Assembly (NCBI GenBank): GCA_017484085.1
Contig: JAFUTW010000017.1
Span: 1 to 52,579, forward strand
Source of the DNA: Clostridia bacterium
Lineage (GTDB): Bacteria; Bacillota; Clostridia; Christensenellales; Aristaeellaceae
Length of the DNA: 52,579 nt
Direction of reading: 5' to 3'
The translations under genes were made by a program, and so were the position numbers. Below, piece by piece: positions 17,628-24,814 of the stretch. The first letter of the stretch is position 1. Every line of letters starts with the position of its first letter. The notes below the pieces were generated by a model that worked only from the letters and a program-made list of their open reading frames with translations, was not told the origin of the DNA and made no database searches.

Positions 17628-17658
17628 GGCGGCTGATCCTGCACCGGCAAATAAAAAA

Positions 17659-17692
17659 GAAGCCCGAGCGTCCATTCCGGGCTTCCTTTTTA
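17659..17692 (+). terminator. Terminator of the DUF362 operon
   Basis: GAAGCCCG (17659-17666) and CGGGCTTC (17678-17685) pair perfectly, followed by CTTTTTAT. A second perfect inverted repeat with 12-bp arms (17605-17616 and 17629-17640) overlaps the stop codon of the gene just upstream. The A run before the stem makes it usable in both directions. Confidence 0.8.
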
Positions 17693-17831
17693 TAAGGGAG
17701 GTTGGGAGGATTGTGAGTTAGTGCTGTCTAACTACAGCCATATATTACCATAGACAGAAGAAGGATGCAACCCCTTTTTCCAAAAAAATTCAGTTTTTTC
17801 AAAAAAGCAGCCGCCGGGGTTTTGCTGCTGT

Positions 17832-17861
17832 TTGACACCCCCATAAAAAAGGAAGTATAAT
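17832..17861 (+). promoter_or_regulatory. Promoter of the phosphodiester glycosidase genes
   Basis: TTGACA (17832-17837) and TATAAT (17856-17861), spacer 18. The spacer 17693-17831 upstream is AT-rich and holds no gene that I can see. A short hairpin CTGCGG / CCGCAG lies between the promoter and the start codon. Confidence 0.75.
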
Positions 17862-17916
17862 AAAAAATCCCTGCGGCATTCCGCAGCATTTCAATCCGAA
17901 GAGGGGACCTTGGGCG

Positions 17917-19083
17917 ATGAGACCGGTCGACCAGTTCAAGAGAACGCCGCCGCGGCGCTATACCGAACCGCCGAAGGCATCGGGGGAGATCCGGGACGCG
18001 CGCATCCGCAAGCGGTATTTTGATCTGCCCGAGACAGGCGGGAAGCAGGGCCGCGGGCGGATCGTGCGGGGTCTTCTCTGCACGCTGGCAGTCCTTGTCC
18101 TGTGCCGGGGCAGCGCGCCCATCGGTGAGGTCCCCGATGTGCAGCAGCGCTTTGCCGAGTGGGCGGAAAGACACGACCGGCAGATCATAGAGCAGCTGCC
18201 GGGCGATACGCCGGAGCCGGGCACGGCGCTTTATGAGGCCCTGGAGCAGGACGTGCAGCGCGAGGAGCTGCCCGCGGTGACGCCGGCGCCGGCCGAGACG
18301 CAGGCCCCCGCCTATAAGCACTATGAGCCGGGAGAGCTTGCTTATCACACGGATAAGATGGACGTGTCCATCGAGCAGAAGCAGAAAAACGGCATCACCT
18401 ATTTTGTCTGCGACATCCGGCTGACGGATGTGAGCCAGCTGCGCAGCGCCTTTGCAGGCGATGATTTCCGCAGCGGCATTTACGAGGCGACCAGCGACAT
18501 CGCCTCGCGCTACAGCCCGGTGCTGGCCATCAACGCGGATTTCTGCCGCTACCACCGCAACGGCGTCATCATCCGCAACGGTGAACTGCTGCGCAAGCAG
18601 AACATCGAACGCCACCATCTGCTCATCATCGATGAAAACGGCGATATGTCTGCGCAGACGGACCGTTCCGGCAAACAGGGCGTTGTGGCGGAGAACCTGG
18701 TGCGCGCCAACACCTGGCAGACCTTTGAGTTCGGGCCGGTGCTGGTGAAGGACGGCCGGGCGGCGGAGCTGCCCTCCCGCTTCTACGTCAACTGCCACGA
18801 CGGCTACTATGAGCCGCGTACGGCCATCGGCCAGCTGGGCCCGCTGCATTACATCGTCATCGTGGTGGACGGACGGCGCGACGGCTATTCCACGGGCGCC
18901 AGCATCCCGCAGCTGCAGCAGCTGTTCCTGGACGAGGGGGCCGAGTTTGCCTTCAACCTGGACGGCGGCGGAAGCACTTCCCTGTATTTCCTGGGCAAGG
19001 TCGTCAACATGCCTTCCGGCGGCAAGGAACGCTCGGTAAGCGATATCATCATGTTTATGGCCAACCCGGTACCGAAAAACTGA
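17917..19083 (+). CDS. Membrane-anchored phosphodiester glycosidase (NAGPA domain) protein
   Basis: Predicted 388-residue protein. A basic cytoplasmic N-terminus of about 48 residues precedes one hydrophobic segment (RGLLCTLAVLVLC, 51-63), then a low-complexity linker rich in Pro/Glu to about residue 135. The NAGPA domain fills about residues 145-388: NADFCRYHRNGVIIRNGEL, PRTAIGQ, IVVDGRRDGYSTG, NLDGGGSTSLYF and the final RSVSDIIMF block. NAGPA enzymes remove N-acetylglucosamine from phosphodiester linkages; bacterial members are thought to act on cell-envelope or host glycans. The protein should face outward. A paralogue follows 13 bases downstream. Confidence 0.85.
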   Translation: MRPVDQFKRTPPRRYTEPPKASGEIRDARIRKRYFDLPETGGKQGRGRIVRGLLCTLAVLVLCRGSAPIGEVPDVQQRFAEWAERHDRQIIEQLPGDTPEPGTALYEALEQDVQREELPAVTPAPAETQAPAYKHYEPGELAYHTDKMDVSIEQKQKNGITYFVCDIRLTDVSQLRSAFAGDDFRSGIYEATSDIASRYSPVLAINADFCRYHRNGVIIRNGELLRKQNIERHHLLIIDENGDMSAQTDRSGKQGVVAENLVRANTWQTFEFGPVLVKDGRAAELPSRFYVNCHDGYYEPRTAIGQLGPLHYIVIVVDGRRDGYSTGASIPQLQQLFLDEGAEFAFNLDGGGSTSLYFLGKVVNMPSGGKERSVSDIIMFMANPVPKN

Positions 19084-19096
19084 AAGAAGGACAAGA

Positions 19097-19951
19097 ATGA
19101 ATAAACGGCTCATCATCCTGTTTGTGCTCGCAGCGCTGCTGGTGCCTTTTGCATGCGGCGCCGAACTGGCGGTTCCGAAGGAGAAGATCCTGGAGGAGAC
19201 GACCGCCTGGGAAAGCGACACCCTGCGCATTGAGATCGAGCGGTGGTGCTATGACTTTAACAAGACCGATCTCCGCTTCTTTGTCGCTTCCATCTGGCCG
19301 AAGGATCCCGCGCAGCTGCAGACGGCTTTCGCCGGCGAGCAGTACTCCAAGAAAAACGCGGAGGCGACAAGCGTCATCGCAGCCCGGCACGACGCGGTGC
19401 TGGCGGTGAACGGCGATTACTACAACTACAAGGACAAGGTCGGCCTCATCATCCGCAACGGCGTGCTCTACCGGGACCTGGACGCAAAGCCGCGCGATAT
19501 CCTGCTCGTGCACAGCGACGGGACCTTTGAAGGCATCCGGAATGCGGACTACAAGGCAGGAAAAGGGGAAGAGTACATAGCGAGCGGGGTGGTGCAGAGC
19601 TTCTGCTTCGGCCCGCTGCTCGTGCAGGACGGGGAGATCGTAGAGCTGCCTCCGTCGAAAAAGTACATCATCTACACGGACGACACGATCCGCGAGCCGC
19701 GCACGGCCATCGGCCAGGCGTACGACGGACATTACGTCTTCATCGTGGCCGACGGCCGCAGGGAGAAGTGGAGCGACAGGGGCATGGCCCTGCAGGAGCT
19801 GCAGCAGGTGTTTGTGGAGAAGGGCTGCCGGGTAGCCTACAACCTGGACGGCGGCGGCAGCGCGACGCTGATTTTGAACGGGGAGAAGCTCAATAAATCG
19901 AGCGGCTCACGCGAGCGTGATGTCAGCGACATCATCTACTTTACGAAGTGA
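19097..19951 (+). CDS. Secreted phosphodiester glycosidase (NAGPA domain), paralogue
   Basis: Predicted 284-residue protein with a signal peptide (MNKRLIILFVLAALLVPFACGA) and one NAGPA domain. Shared blocks with its neighbour are VNGDYYNYKDKVGLIIRNG, REPRTAIGQAY, VADGRREKWSDRG, YNLDGGGSATLILNG and RERDVSDIIYFTK. The cysteine in the signal peptide (PFACGA) could serve as a lipobox-like site but the context is poor. The pair probably arose by tandem duplication followed by strong divergence of the N-terminal anchor. Confidence 0.85.
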   Translation: MNKRLIILFVLAALLVPFACGAELAVPKEKILEETTAWESDTLRIEIERWCYDFNKTDLRFFVASIWPKDPAQLQTAFAGEQYSKKNAEATSVIAARHDAVLAVNGDYYNYKDKVGLIIRNGVLYRDLDAKPRDILLVHSDGTFEGIRNADYKAGKGEEYIASGVVQSFCFGPLLVQDGEIVELPPSKKYIIYTDDTIREPRTAIGQAYDGHYVFIVADGRREKWSDRGMALQELQQVFVEKGCRVAYNLDGGGSATLILNGEKLNKSSGSRERDVSDIIYFTK

Positions 19952-19961
19952 GGAAGCAAAG

Positions 19962-20672
19962 GTGAAACGACGGATCATCGCCCTGACGGTCCTCCTGGCG
20001 GCGCTTGTTTCCGGAGCGCACGCTGCGGAGGGCGGGGCCATGCTGCCGCTTTCGGCGCTTCAGTCGCTGCAGGACCGCTATGAAGCCTTTCTGCAGGGGC
20101 TGGAGGCGGAACTGCTGGAGCGCGGCCTGCTGACGGAGGAGGACCGCGAGGCCTGGTATGCCGCCCAGCTGGGAGACTACTTCAGCAACGGCGGATACGG
20201 ATCTATCCTCATCACGTACCAGCCGGACGCCATGCACTACATGCGCGAGGAGGATATGGCGCTGGAACTGGCCTGCCGGCTGGCGGACGGCACGCTGAAG
20301 CTGGATACCCTGCGCCGTTACGCACCGGGGGACAGCACCTCGGACGGGCTGATGCTCTCCTTCTCCCTGACGGATGCCTCGGGGATGCCGCGCGCCTTCG
20401 TCGCAACGCTCTCCTCCGACACCGGCGTCTTCGCCATGTGGGATGCGCTCTCCGGAAAGTATGCCTCTGTCGGGCAGACGGCGACCACCGGGGGCGAGGC
20501 GGTGCTGTGGTCCGCCTACGTGCCGGCAAAGGACGCGCAGGATGCCCTCCTCTCGGCTGTCTTTTATGAAGAGGAAACGGGAGAGCTGATCGGAGAGGCG
20601 CAGCTGCGCCTTACCGTGGACGGGGACGGCTACCGGCTGCAGGAAGATGCACTCAGCGCGGTCACACAGTGA
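19962..20672 (+). CDS. Secreted protein of unknown function
   Basis: Predicted 236-residue exported protein that I do not recognise. A signal peptide (KRRIIALTVLLAALVSGAHA) is followed by a helical segment of about 45 residues and a mostly beta region. GTG 19962 is chosen because the signal peptide starts there and AGGAAG lies 6 bases upstream. It follows the second NAGPA gene by 10 bases and its stop codon lies inside a terminator, so the three genes form one transcript. It may assist or regulate the two glycosidases; that is inference from position. Confidence 0.7.
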   Translation: MKRRIIALTVLLAALVSGAHAAEGGAMLPLSALQSLQDRYEAFLQGLEAELLERGLLTEEDREAWYAAQLGDYFSNGGYGSILITYQPDAMHYMREEDMALELACRLADGTLKLDTLRRYAPGDSTSDGLMLSFSLTDASGMPRAFVATLSSDTGVFAMWDALSGKYASVGQTATTGGEAVLWSAYVPAKDAQDALLSAVFYEEETGELIGEAQLRLTVDGDGYRLQEDALSAVTQ

Positions 20673-20688
20673 CCGCGCCGTTTTATTT
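20656..20688 (+). terminator. Terminator overlapping the stop codon of the secreted protein
   Basis: GCGCGGTCAC (20656-20665) and GTGACCGCGC (20669-20678) form a perfect 10-bp stem with a 3-base loop, followed by CGTTTTATTT. The TGA stop codon is within the right arm. Confidence 0.85.
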
Positions 20689-21036
20689 GGTTTTCCCCTC
20701 GTCTATCCATTGCTGCCAGATTTCCGGGGCATACCCTGCGGTGGCAAGGCGGCCGCAGCGCACGAGCGGCAGGCGAAGCAGGGCGGGCTTCTCCAGCAGG
20801 CCCGCAAGGATGCGCTCCCTGTCCTGCGTATAGGCAACGACGCTCTCGCGGAACGCCTTGCTCTCCCTGTCGCAAAGGTTCTGGATGCCGACCGCTGCGG
20901 CTACGCTTTCCAGTTCCCGTTTGCCGATGCCGTACTTCAGGATGTCCACGCGCTGGTAGGGGATGCGGCGCTCTTTGAAGAAGCGTTCCGCCTTCTGGGT
21001 ATCAAAACCCTTTCCGCAGTAAATCTGGATGCCCAT
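20683..21036 (-). CDS. ArsC/Spx-family thioredoxin-fold protein
   Basis: Predicted 117-residue cytoplasmic protein. The N-terminus GIQIYCGKGFDTQKAERFF matches the arsenate reductase-like family in spacing, but its cysteine (Cys7) lies a few residues earlier than the usual one that precedes DTQKA. The C-terminal block RLPLVRCGRLATAGY is also family-typical (usually RPL then an arginine). GGAGG sits 7 bases before ATG 21036. Such proteins are arsenate reductases, YffB-like or Spx-like regulators; this sequence does not decide between them. It is divergent from the SDR gene with 77 bases between. Confidence 0.75.
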   Translation of the reverse strand: MGIQIYCGKGFDTQKAERFFKERRIPYQRVDILKYGIGKRELESVAAAVGIQNLCDRESKAFRESVVAYTQDRERILAGLLEKPALLRLPLVRCGRLATAGYAPEIWQQWIDEGKTK

Positions 21037-21113
21037 CTTGCAACCTCCGGAAGATGCATTATAATACTGAATATGATAAACGCGGGGGTCCCCCGCGTCA
21101 AGCGGAGAAGGAT

Positions 21114-21848
21114 ATGGAAAGAAAAATCGCGCTTGTAACGGGCGCGTCGGGCGGGATCGGCGGCGCGTGCGCCGCGCGGCTGGCCGGGGAAGGATATACC
21201 GTGCTGCTGCACGGCAGCGGCCATCTGTCCCGGGCAAGGGACAGGGCGGCGTCGCTGTGTGCGCAGGGGTATGATGCGCACGCGGTGGGCTGCGACCTTG
21301 GCGATGCGGGGGATACGCAGCGCATGTGCGGGGAGATCCTCTCCCTGTGGCACGGGATCGACGCGCTGGTCTGCTGTGCGGGCGTGTCGTATACGGGGCT
21401 GCTGCAGGAAATGACGGAAGAGGCGTGGCAGCGCGTCATCGGCGTCAACCTGACGGGCGTCTACCGCCTGTGCCGCGCATTTCTGCCCGGCATGGTCAGC
21501 CGCAGGCGCGGCGCCGTCGTGACGGTCTCCAGCATGTGGGGGCGTTCCGGTGCCTCATGCGAGGCTGCGTATTCCGCTGCCAAGGCCGGGATCATCGGGC
21601 TCACGCAGGCGCTGGCCAAAGAAGTGGGCCCCAGCGGCGTGCGGGTCAACTGTGTGGCGCCCGGGGTCATCGATACAGCGATGATGGCGGAGCACAGCAG
21701 CCAGACGAAGCGGGAGCTGGCCGAGGAGACGCCGCTGGGCCGGCTGGGCACGCCGGAGGACGTTGCGGGCGCTGTCTCCTTCCTGCTTTCGGATGCGGCA
21801 GCCTTTATCACAGGGCAGACGCTCGGCGTGGACGGCGGCTTCCTGTAA
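21114..21848 (+). CDS. Short-chain dehydrogenase/reductase (FabG-like)
   Basis: Predicted 244-residue NAD(P)-dependent oxidoreductase. The cofactor motif TGASGGIGG is at about residues 10-18, CCAG in place of NNAG near 83-86, catalytic Ser in TVSSMWG near 136-139, and YSAAKAG near 150-156 supplies Tyr and Lys. The C-terminal block LGRLGTPEDVAG and FITGQTLGVDGGF is strongly FabG-like. The position next to the origin and outside any fatty-acid gene cluster means that 3-oxoacyl-ACP reductase is only a guess. GGAGAAGG lies just before ATG 21114. Confidence 0.88.
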   Translation: MERKIALVTGASGGIGGACAARLAGEGYTVLLHGSGHLSRARDRAASLCAQGYDAHAVGCDLGDAGDTQRMCGEILSLWHGIDALVCCAGVSYTGLLQEMTEEAWQRVIGVNLTGVYRLCRAFLPGMVSRRRGAVVTVSSMWGRSGASCEAAYSAAKAGIIGLTQALAKEVGPSGVRVNCVAPGVIDTAMMAEHSSQTKRELAEETPLGRLGTPEDVAGAVSFLLSDAAAFITGQTLGVDGGFL

Positions 21849-21971
21849 TTATTTTGTAAATATTTTGTAATTGTTTCAAAATTTTGCCGCAAATCTCGCA
21901 ACACAAATGAAGGTTTTTGCCCGGTTTGGGGGCGGGTTTGTGCCGATTCGCGCTGCGGGGGCACAGCATGT

Positions 21972-21980
21972 TGTGGATAA
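21972..21980 (-). promoter_or_regulatory. DnaA box, inverted
   Basis: TGTGGATAA is the reverse complement of the consensus TTATCCACA. A one-mismatch box in the same orientation follows at 22005-22013 (TTTTCCACA on the minus strand). Confidence 0.8.
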
Positions 21981-22043
21981 CCCGGTTTAAAATGGCGCCG
22001 CCCCTGTGGAAAAGCTGCATTTTAGGCGGGTTTTGGTCTCCCA

Positions 22044-22071
22044 AAAAGCCCTTGAAAGAGGGCTTTATTTT
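22044..22071 (+). terminator. Terminator inside the origin region
   Basis: AAAGCCCT (22044-22051) and AGGGCTTT (22058-22065) with a 6-base loop, followed by ATTTTTG. It lies between the AT-rich segment and the DnaA boxes closest to dnaA, and could shield the origin from the upstream SDR transcript or end a short origin RNA. Confidence 0.7.
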
Positions 22072-22098
22072 TGATATCATTCCCACTTGCAAAGAAAG

Positions 22099-22127
22099 TT
22101 ATCCACAGCCCGGCACGGTTATCCACA
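22099..22127 (+). promoter_or_regulatory. Two direct DnaA boxes upstream of dnaA
   Basis: Perfect TTATCCACA at 22099-22107 and 22119-22127, 20 bases apart start to start, ending 28 bases before the dnaA start. They can serve both origin assembly and autorepression of dnaA. Confidence 0.85.
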
Positions 22128-22155
22128 AATGCAGCCGGGTATCAGGGGGAAAGAT

Positions 22156-23481
22156 ATGGATTACGCTGAAATCTGGGAACAGGCCAAACAGCTGCTGCGC
22201 GAGGAGGTGCCCTCCATCTCCTATTCCACGTGGATCGAGCAGCCGCTGCACCCGGTTTATTATGAGGACGGGACGCTGGCGCTGGAAGTGACCAACGACC
22301 TGTACGAGCAGACGATCCGGAGCCGGTATCTGCAGATGATCGTGGAGGCCGTGAGCCGCGTTTCGGGGCAGGAGACGAAGGTGCGCCTCATGAGCATCCA
22401 GGAGCGCAGGGCTTACCAGCAGGAGCAGGAGCAGGCCCGCCGCCGGACCGGCGAGACGGACAACATGTTCAACCCGAAGTCCACCTTCGAGACCTTCGTG
22501 GTAGGCTCCTCCAACCAGTTCGCGCACGCGGCGGCGCTGGCCGTAGCCGAGCAGCCGGGACAGGCGTATAACCCGCTGTTCCTGTACAGCGGCGTCGGCC
22601 TGGGCAAGACGCACCTGATGCACGCGGTGGGGCACTATATCCAGGATCACTTCCCTTCCATGCGCATCCTGTATATGCCCAGCGAGACCTTTACCAACGA
22701 ACTGGTCGCCGCCATCAAGAACAATCGCAACAATGAGGTCCGCGAACGCTTCCGCAACGTGGATGTGCTGATGCTGGACGACATCCAGTTCATCGCGGGA
22801 CGCGAGGCGACGCAGGAGGAGTTCTTCCATACCTTCAACGCGCTGCGCGAGCACGACAAGCAGATCATCATCTCCTCGGACAAGCCGCCGAGGGAGATCG
22901 CAAGGCTGGAAGAGCGGCTGCGTTCCCGCTTTGAGTGGGGACTCATCGCGGACATCCAGAAACCGGATTTCGACACCCGCGTGGCCATCCTGCGCAAAAA
23001 GGCGGAGAACGAAGGCATCGAAGTGGGCGACGAGGTGCTGGAGCTGATCGCGCGCCGGATCGACAGCAACATCCGTGAGCTGGAGGGGAGCCTGACGCGC
23101 GTCAGCGCCATGGCGAAGCTGCGCCACACGCCGATCGACGAGGCCATCGTGGGCGAAGCGCTGCGCGATATCTCGGCCGTGCGCGATCCCAAGCGGATCA
23201 CACCGGACGTCATCATCGACTGCGTCAGCGACTATTACAACCTGAGCCCGGCGCTGTTGCGCGGCGATTCCCGCAAGAAGGAGATCGCGCACGCGCGGCA
23301 TGTCGCCGTCTACCTCACACGGGAGATGACGGGGATGAGCCTGCCGCGCATCGGCGATGCGTTCGGCAGGGACCACTCCACCATCATCAACTCCTGTGAC
23401 AAGGTATCCAGGCTGATGGAGAACTCCGCGGACCTGCGCAGCGCGGTGACGGATATCCGCAGAATGGTGACGCAGCGCTAG
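22156..23481 (+). CDS. dnaA: Chromosomal replication initiator protein DnaA
   Basis: Predicted 441-residue AAA+ initiator. Domain I spans about residues 1-75, a short linker domain II follows, then the ATPase domain III starts near [12 protein letters not shown]. Walker A GVGLGKTH is near residues 145-152, Walker B LMLDDIQF near 205-212. Domain IV holds the DNA-binding signature [21 protein letters not shown] near residues 390-410, with the FGRDHST loop intact. GGGGGAAAG precedes ATG 22156. It binds the TTATCCACA boxes just upstream. The usual partner dnaN does not follow; a DUF1836 gene does. Confidence 0.97.
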   Translation: MDYAEIWEQAKQLLREEVPSISYSTWIEQPLHPVYYEDGTLALEVTNDLYEQTIRSRYLQMIVEAVSRVSGQETKVRLMSIQERRAYQQEQEQARRRTGETDNMFNPKSTFETFVVGSSNQFAHAAALAVAEQPGQAYNPLFLYSGVGLGKTHLMHAVGHYIQDHFPSMRILYMPSETFTNELVAAIKNNRNNEVRERFRNVDVLMLDDIQFIAGREATQEEFFHTFNALREHDKQIIISSDKPPREIARLEERLRSRFEWGLIADIQKPDFDTRVAILRKKAENEGIEVGDEVLELIARRIDSNIRELEGSLTRVSAMAKLRHTPIDEAIVGEALRDISAVRDPKRITPDVIIDCVSDYYNLSPALLRGDSRKKEIAHARHVAVYLTREMTGMSLPRIGDAFGRDHSTIINSCDKVSRLMENSADLRSAVTDIRRMVTQR

Positions 23482-23486
23482 TTTGA

Positions 23487-23515
23487 TTGACTTGTCATAT
23501 CCGTAATGCTATAAT
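23487..23515 (+). promoter_or_regulatory. Promoter of the DUF1836 gene
   Basis: TTGACT (23487-23492) and TATAAT (23510-23515), 17-base spacer, starting 6 bases after the dnaA stop codon. It shows that the gene after dnaA has its own transcription start. Confidence 0.8.
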
Positions 23516-23540
23516 GACTCTGTATAACGGAGGCTTGGTG

Positions 23541-24029
23541 ATGGATAAGACGCGGTCGGGGGGCATCGTTCTCCCCGAATGGGAAGCCCTGCCGGATATC
23601 GGCCTGTACATGGATCAGGTCATCACCCTGACGGAGCGGCTGTTCGTACCGCAGCTGCCCAAGGGGGAGACGACGCGCTCCATGGTCAACAATTATGTGA
23701 AGAGCGGGCTGATCCCCAGGCCACAGGGAAAGAAGTACGACCGGGAGCACCTGGCCCGGCTGCTGATGGTTTGCGTGCTCAAGCAGGCGCTCAGCATGGA
23801 GGGCATCGGGCGGTTGCTGGATGTTCTCTGCCGCGGCGGCATCCGCGAGGGATATGAACGCTTCTGCGCGCGGCTGGAGGAGATCGAGCAGGCCGTCAGC
23901 GAGGACGGCATTTCCATGAGCTGGGAAGGCGCGCCGGGAGAAGATATCGCGCTGTACGGAGCGATCATGGCATCGCTGTGCGTCATCTATACCTATCGAT
24001 TGCTGGATGAGACGGCAAAGGAGGGCTGA
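23541..24029 (+). CDS. DUF1836 protein, MerR-like DNA-binding fold likely
   Basis: Predicted 162-residue cytoplasmic protein. TRSMVNNYVKSGLIPRPQGKKYDREHLARLLMVCVLKQALSM is the family core (shown here as the region of residues 47-88) and looks like the winged-helix part of MerR proteins, where a tyrosine and an arginine contact DNA. GGAGG ends 7 bases before ATG 23541. Its own promoter lies between dnaA and it, and the next gene starts two bases after its stop. Role is unknown; a regulator is the best guess. Confidence 0.75.
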   Translation: MDKTRSGGIVLPEWEALPDIGLYMDQVITLTERLFVPQLPKGETTRSMVNNYVKSGLIPRPQGKKYDREHLARLLMVCVLKQALSMEGIGRLLDVLCRGGIREGYERFCARLEEIEQAVSEDGISMSWEGAPGEDIALYGAIMASLCVIYTYRLLDETAKEG

Positions 24030-24031
24030 AC

Positions 24032-24751
24032 ATGATTTGTCCCCACTGCAGACAGAAGATAGCGGACGGTTCCAACATCTGCCCGCTGTGTTTTTCGAGC
24101 CTTGCCGGCTACGTGCCGGATGAAGAGGCGGAAGGGGAAGAAGCACAGCCCACGGAAAAGCGGAGCAGCCGGCAGACGGCGTATACCAAAGGCAGCCGCG
24201 GCAAGAAGAAGAAAAACCCGGCCCCGACGATCGTTGCGGTCGGCATCATCATCCTGCTCGTTGCGGTCATCCTGTTCATCGTGCGCTCCATGTTCCTGGC
24301 GCCGACAGTCGTATCGCCGACGCCGACGCCGCGCGTAACGGCGGCGCTGGAGGGGAACTTCATCGTCTTCGGCGCTACGGCGACGCCGGGCAGCGCCAGG
24401 ACTGCGACACCGAACGTCGCGGTGACGCCGACGCCGGAACCGGAAACGGATGAAGCGACGAGCGCGCCCGCAGAGTCGGCCTACAAGACGCTGCGCAAGG
24501 GCGATCAGGGCCCGGATGTCGTGACGCTGCAGGTGGCCCTTGCCGAACTGGGCTATCTCACGACCGCTTCGGACGGCATCTACGGCACCGGCACGCTGAC
24601 TGCGGTGAAGGCCTTCCAGTCGGATAACGGGCTGGACGCGGACGGCATCGCGGGCAGGCAGACGCAGACGCTGCTCTTCCAGAAGTCTTCCGTCACGCCG
24701 ATCCCGGATGTGACGCCGGGGCCGGACGACATCCTGGATCTTCCGGGCTGA
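24032..24751 (+). CDS. Zinc-ribbon membrane protein with peptidoglycan-binding domain
   Basis: Predicted 239-residue protein. The N-terminus is a zinc ribbon (CPHC and CPLC, residues 3-6 and 17-20). A basic stretch is followed by one membrane helix at about residues 65-88, then a Thr/Pro-rich extracytoplasmic linker. Residues about 155-212 form a PG_binding_1 domain (LRKGDQGPDVVTLQVALAELGYL, in part; then DGIYGTGTLTAVKAFQ and GLDADGIAG). The layout suggests a cell-wall sensor or anchor with a cytoplasmic metal-binding head. It is transcribed with the DUF1836 gene (2-base gap), so a signalling pair is possible. Confidence 0.82.
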   Translation: MICPHCRQKIADGSNICPLCFSSLAGYVPDEEAEGEEAQPTEKRSSRQTAYTKGSRGKKKKNPAPTIVAVGIIILLVAVILFIVRSMFLAPTVVSPTPTPRVTAALEGNFIVFGATATPGSARTATPNVAVTPTPEPETDEATSAPAESAYKTLRKGDQGPDVVTLQVALAELGYLTTASDGIYGTGTLTAVKAFQSDNGLDADGIAGRQTQTLLFQKSSVTPIPDVTPGPDDILDLPG

Positions 24752-24772
24752 CGGAGAGGAACTGTACAACAA

Positions 24773-24800
24773 AGGCTGTCCGGTAAGGACAGCCTCTTTT
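24773..24800 (+). terminator. Terminator after the zinc-ribbon/PG-binding gene
   Basis: AGGCTGTCC and GGACAGCCT form a perfect 9-bp stem with loop GGTAA, followed by CTTTT. Confidence 0.8.
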
Positions 24801-24814
24801 GAAAGGCGGAATCG

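Larger units (their letters stand above)
21849..22155 (+). other. Probable chromosomal replication origin (oriC)
   Basis: This 307-base gene-free stretch directly precedes dnaA. It holds an AT-rich segment (21849-21888) with two copies of TATTTTGTAA (21850-21859 and 21861-21870) spaced by 11 bases, a good candidate for the unwinding element. To its right come perfect DnaA boxes, one inverted at 21972-21980 and two direct at 22099-22107 and 22119-22127, plus a near-match TGTGGAAAA at 22005-22013. A terminator lies between the groups. The combination of dnaA, box cluster and AT-rich repeats supports oriC; strand composition change around it was not computed. Confidence 0.75.
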
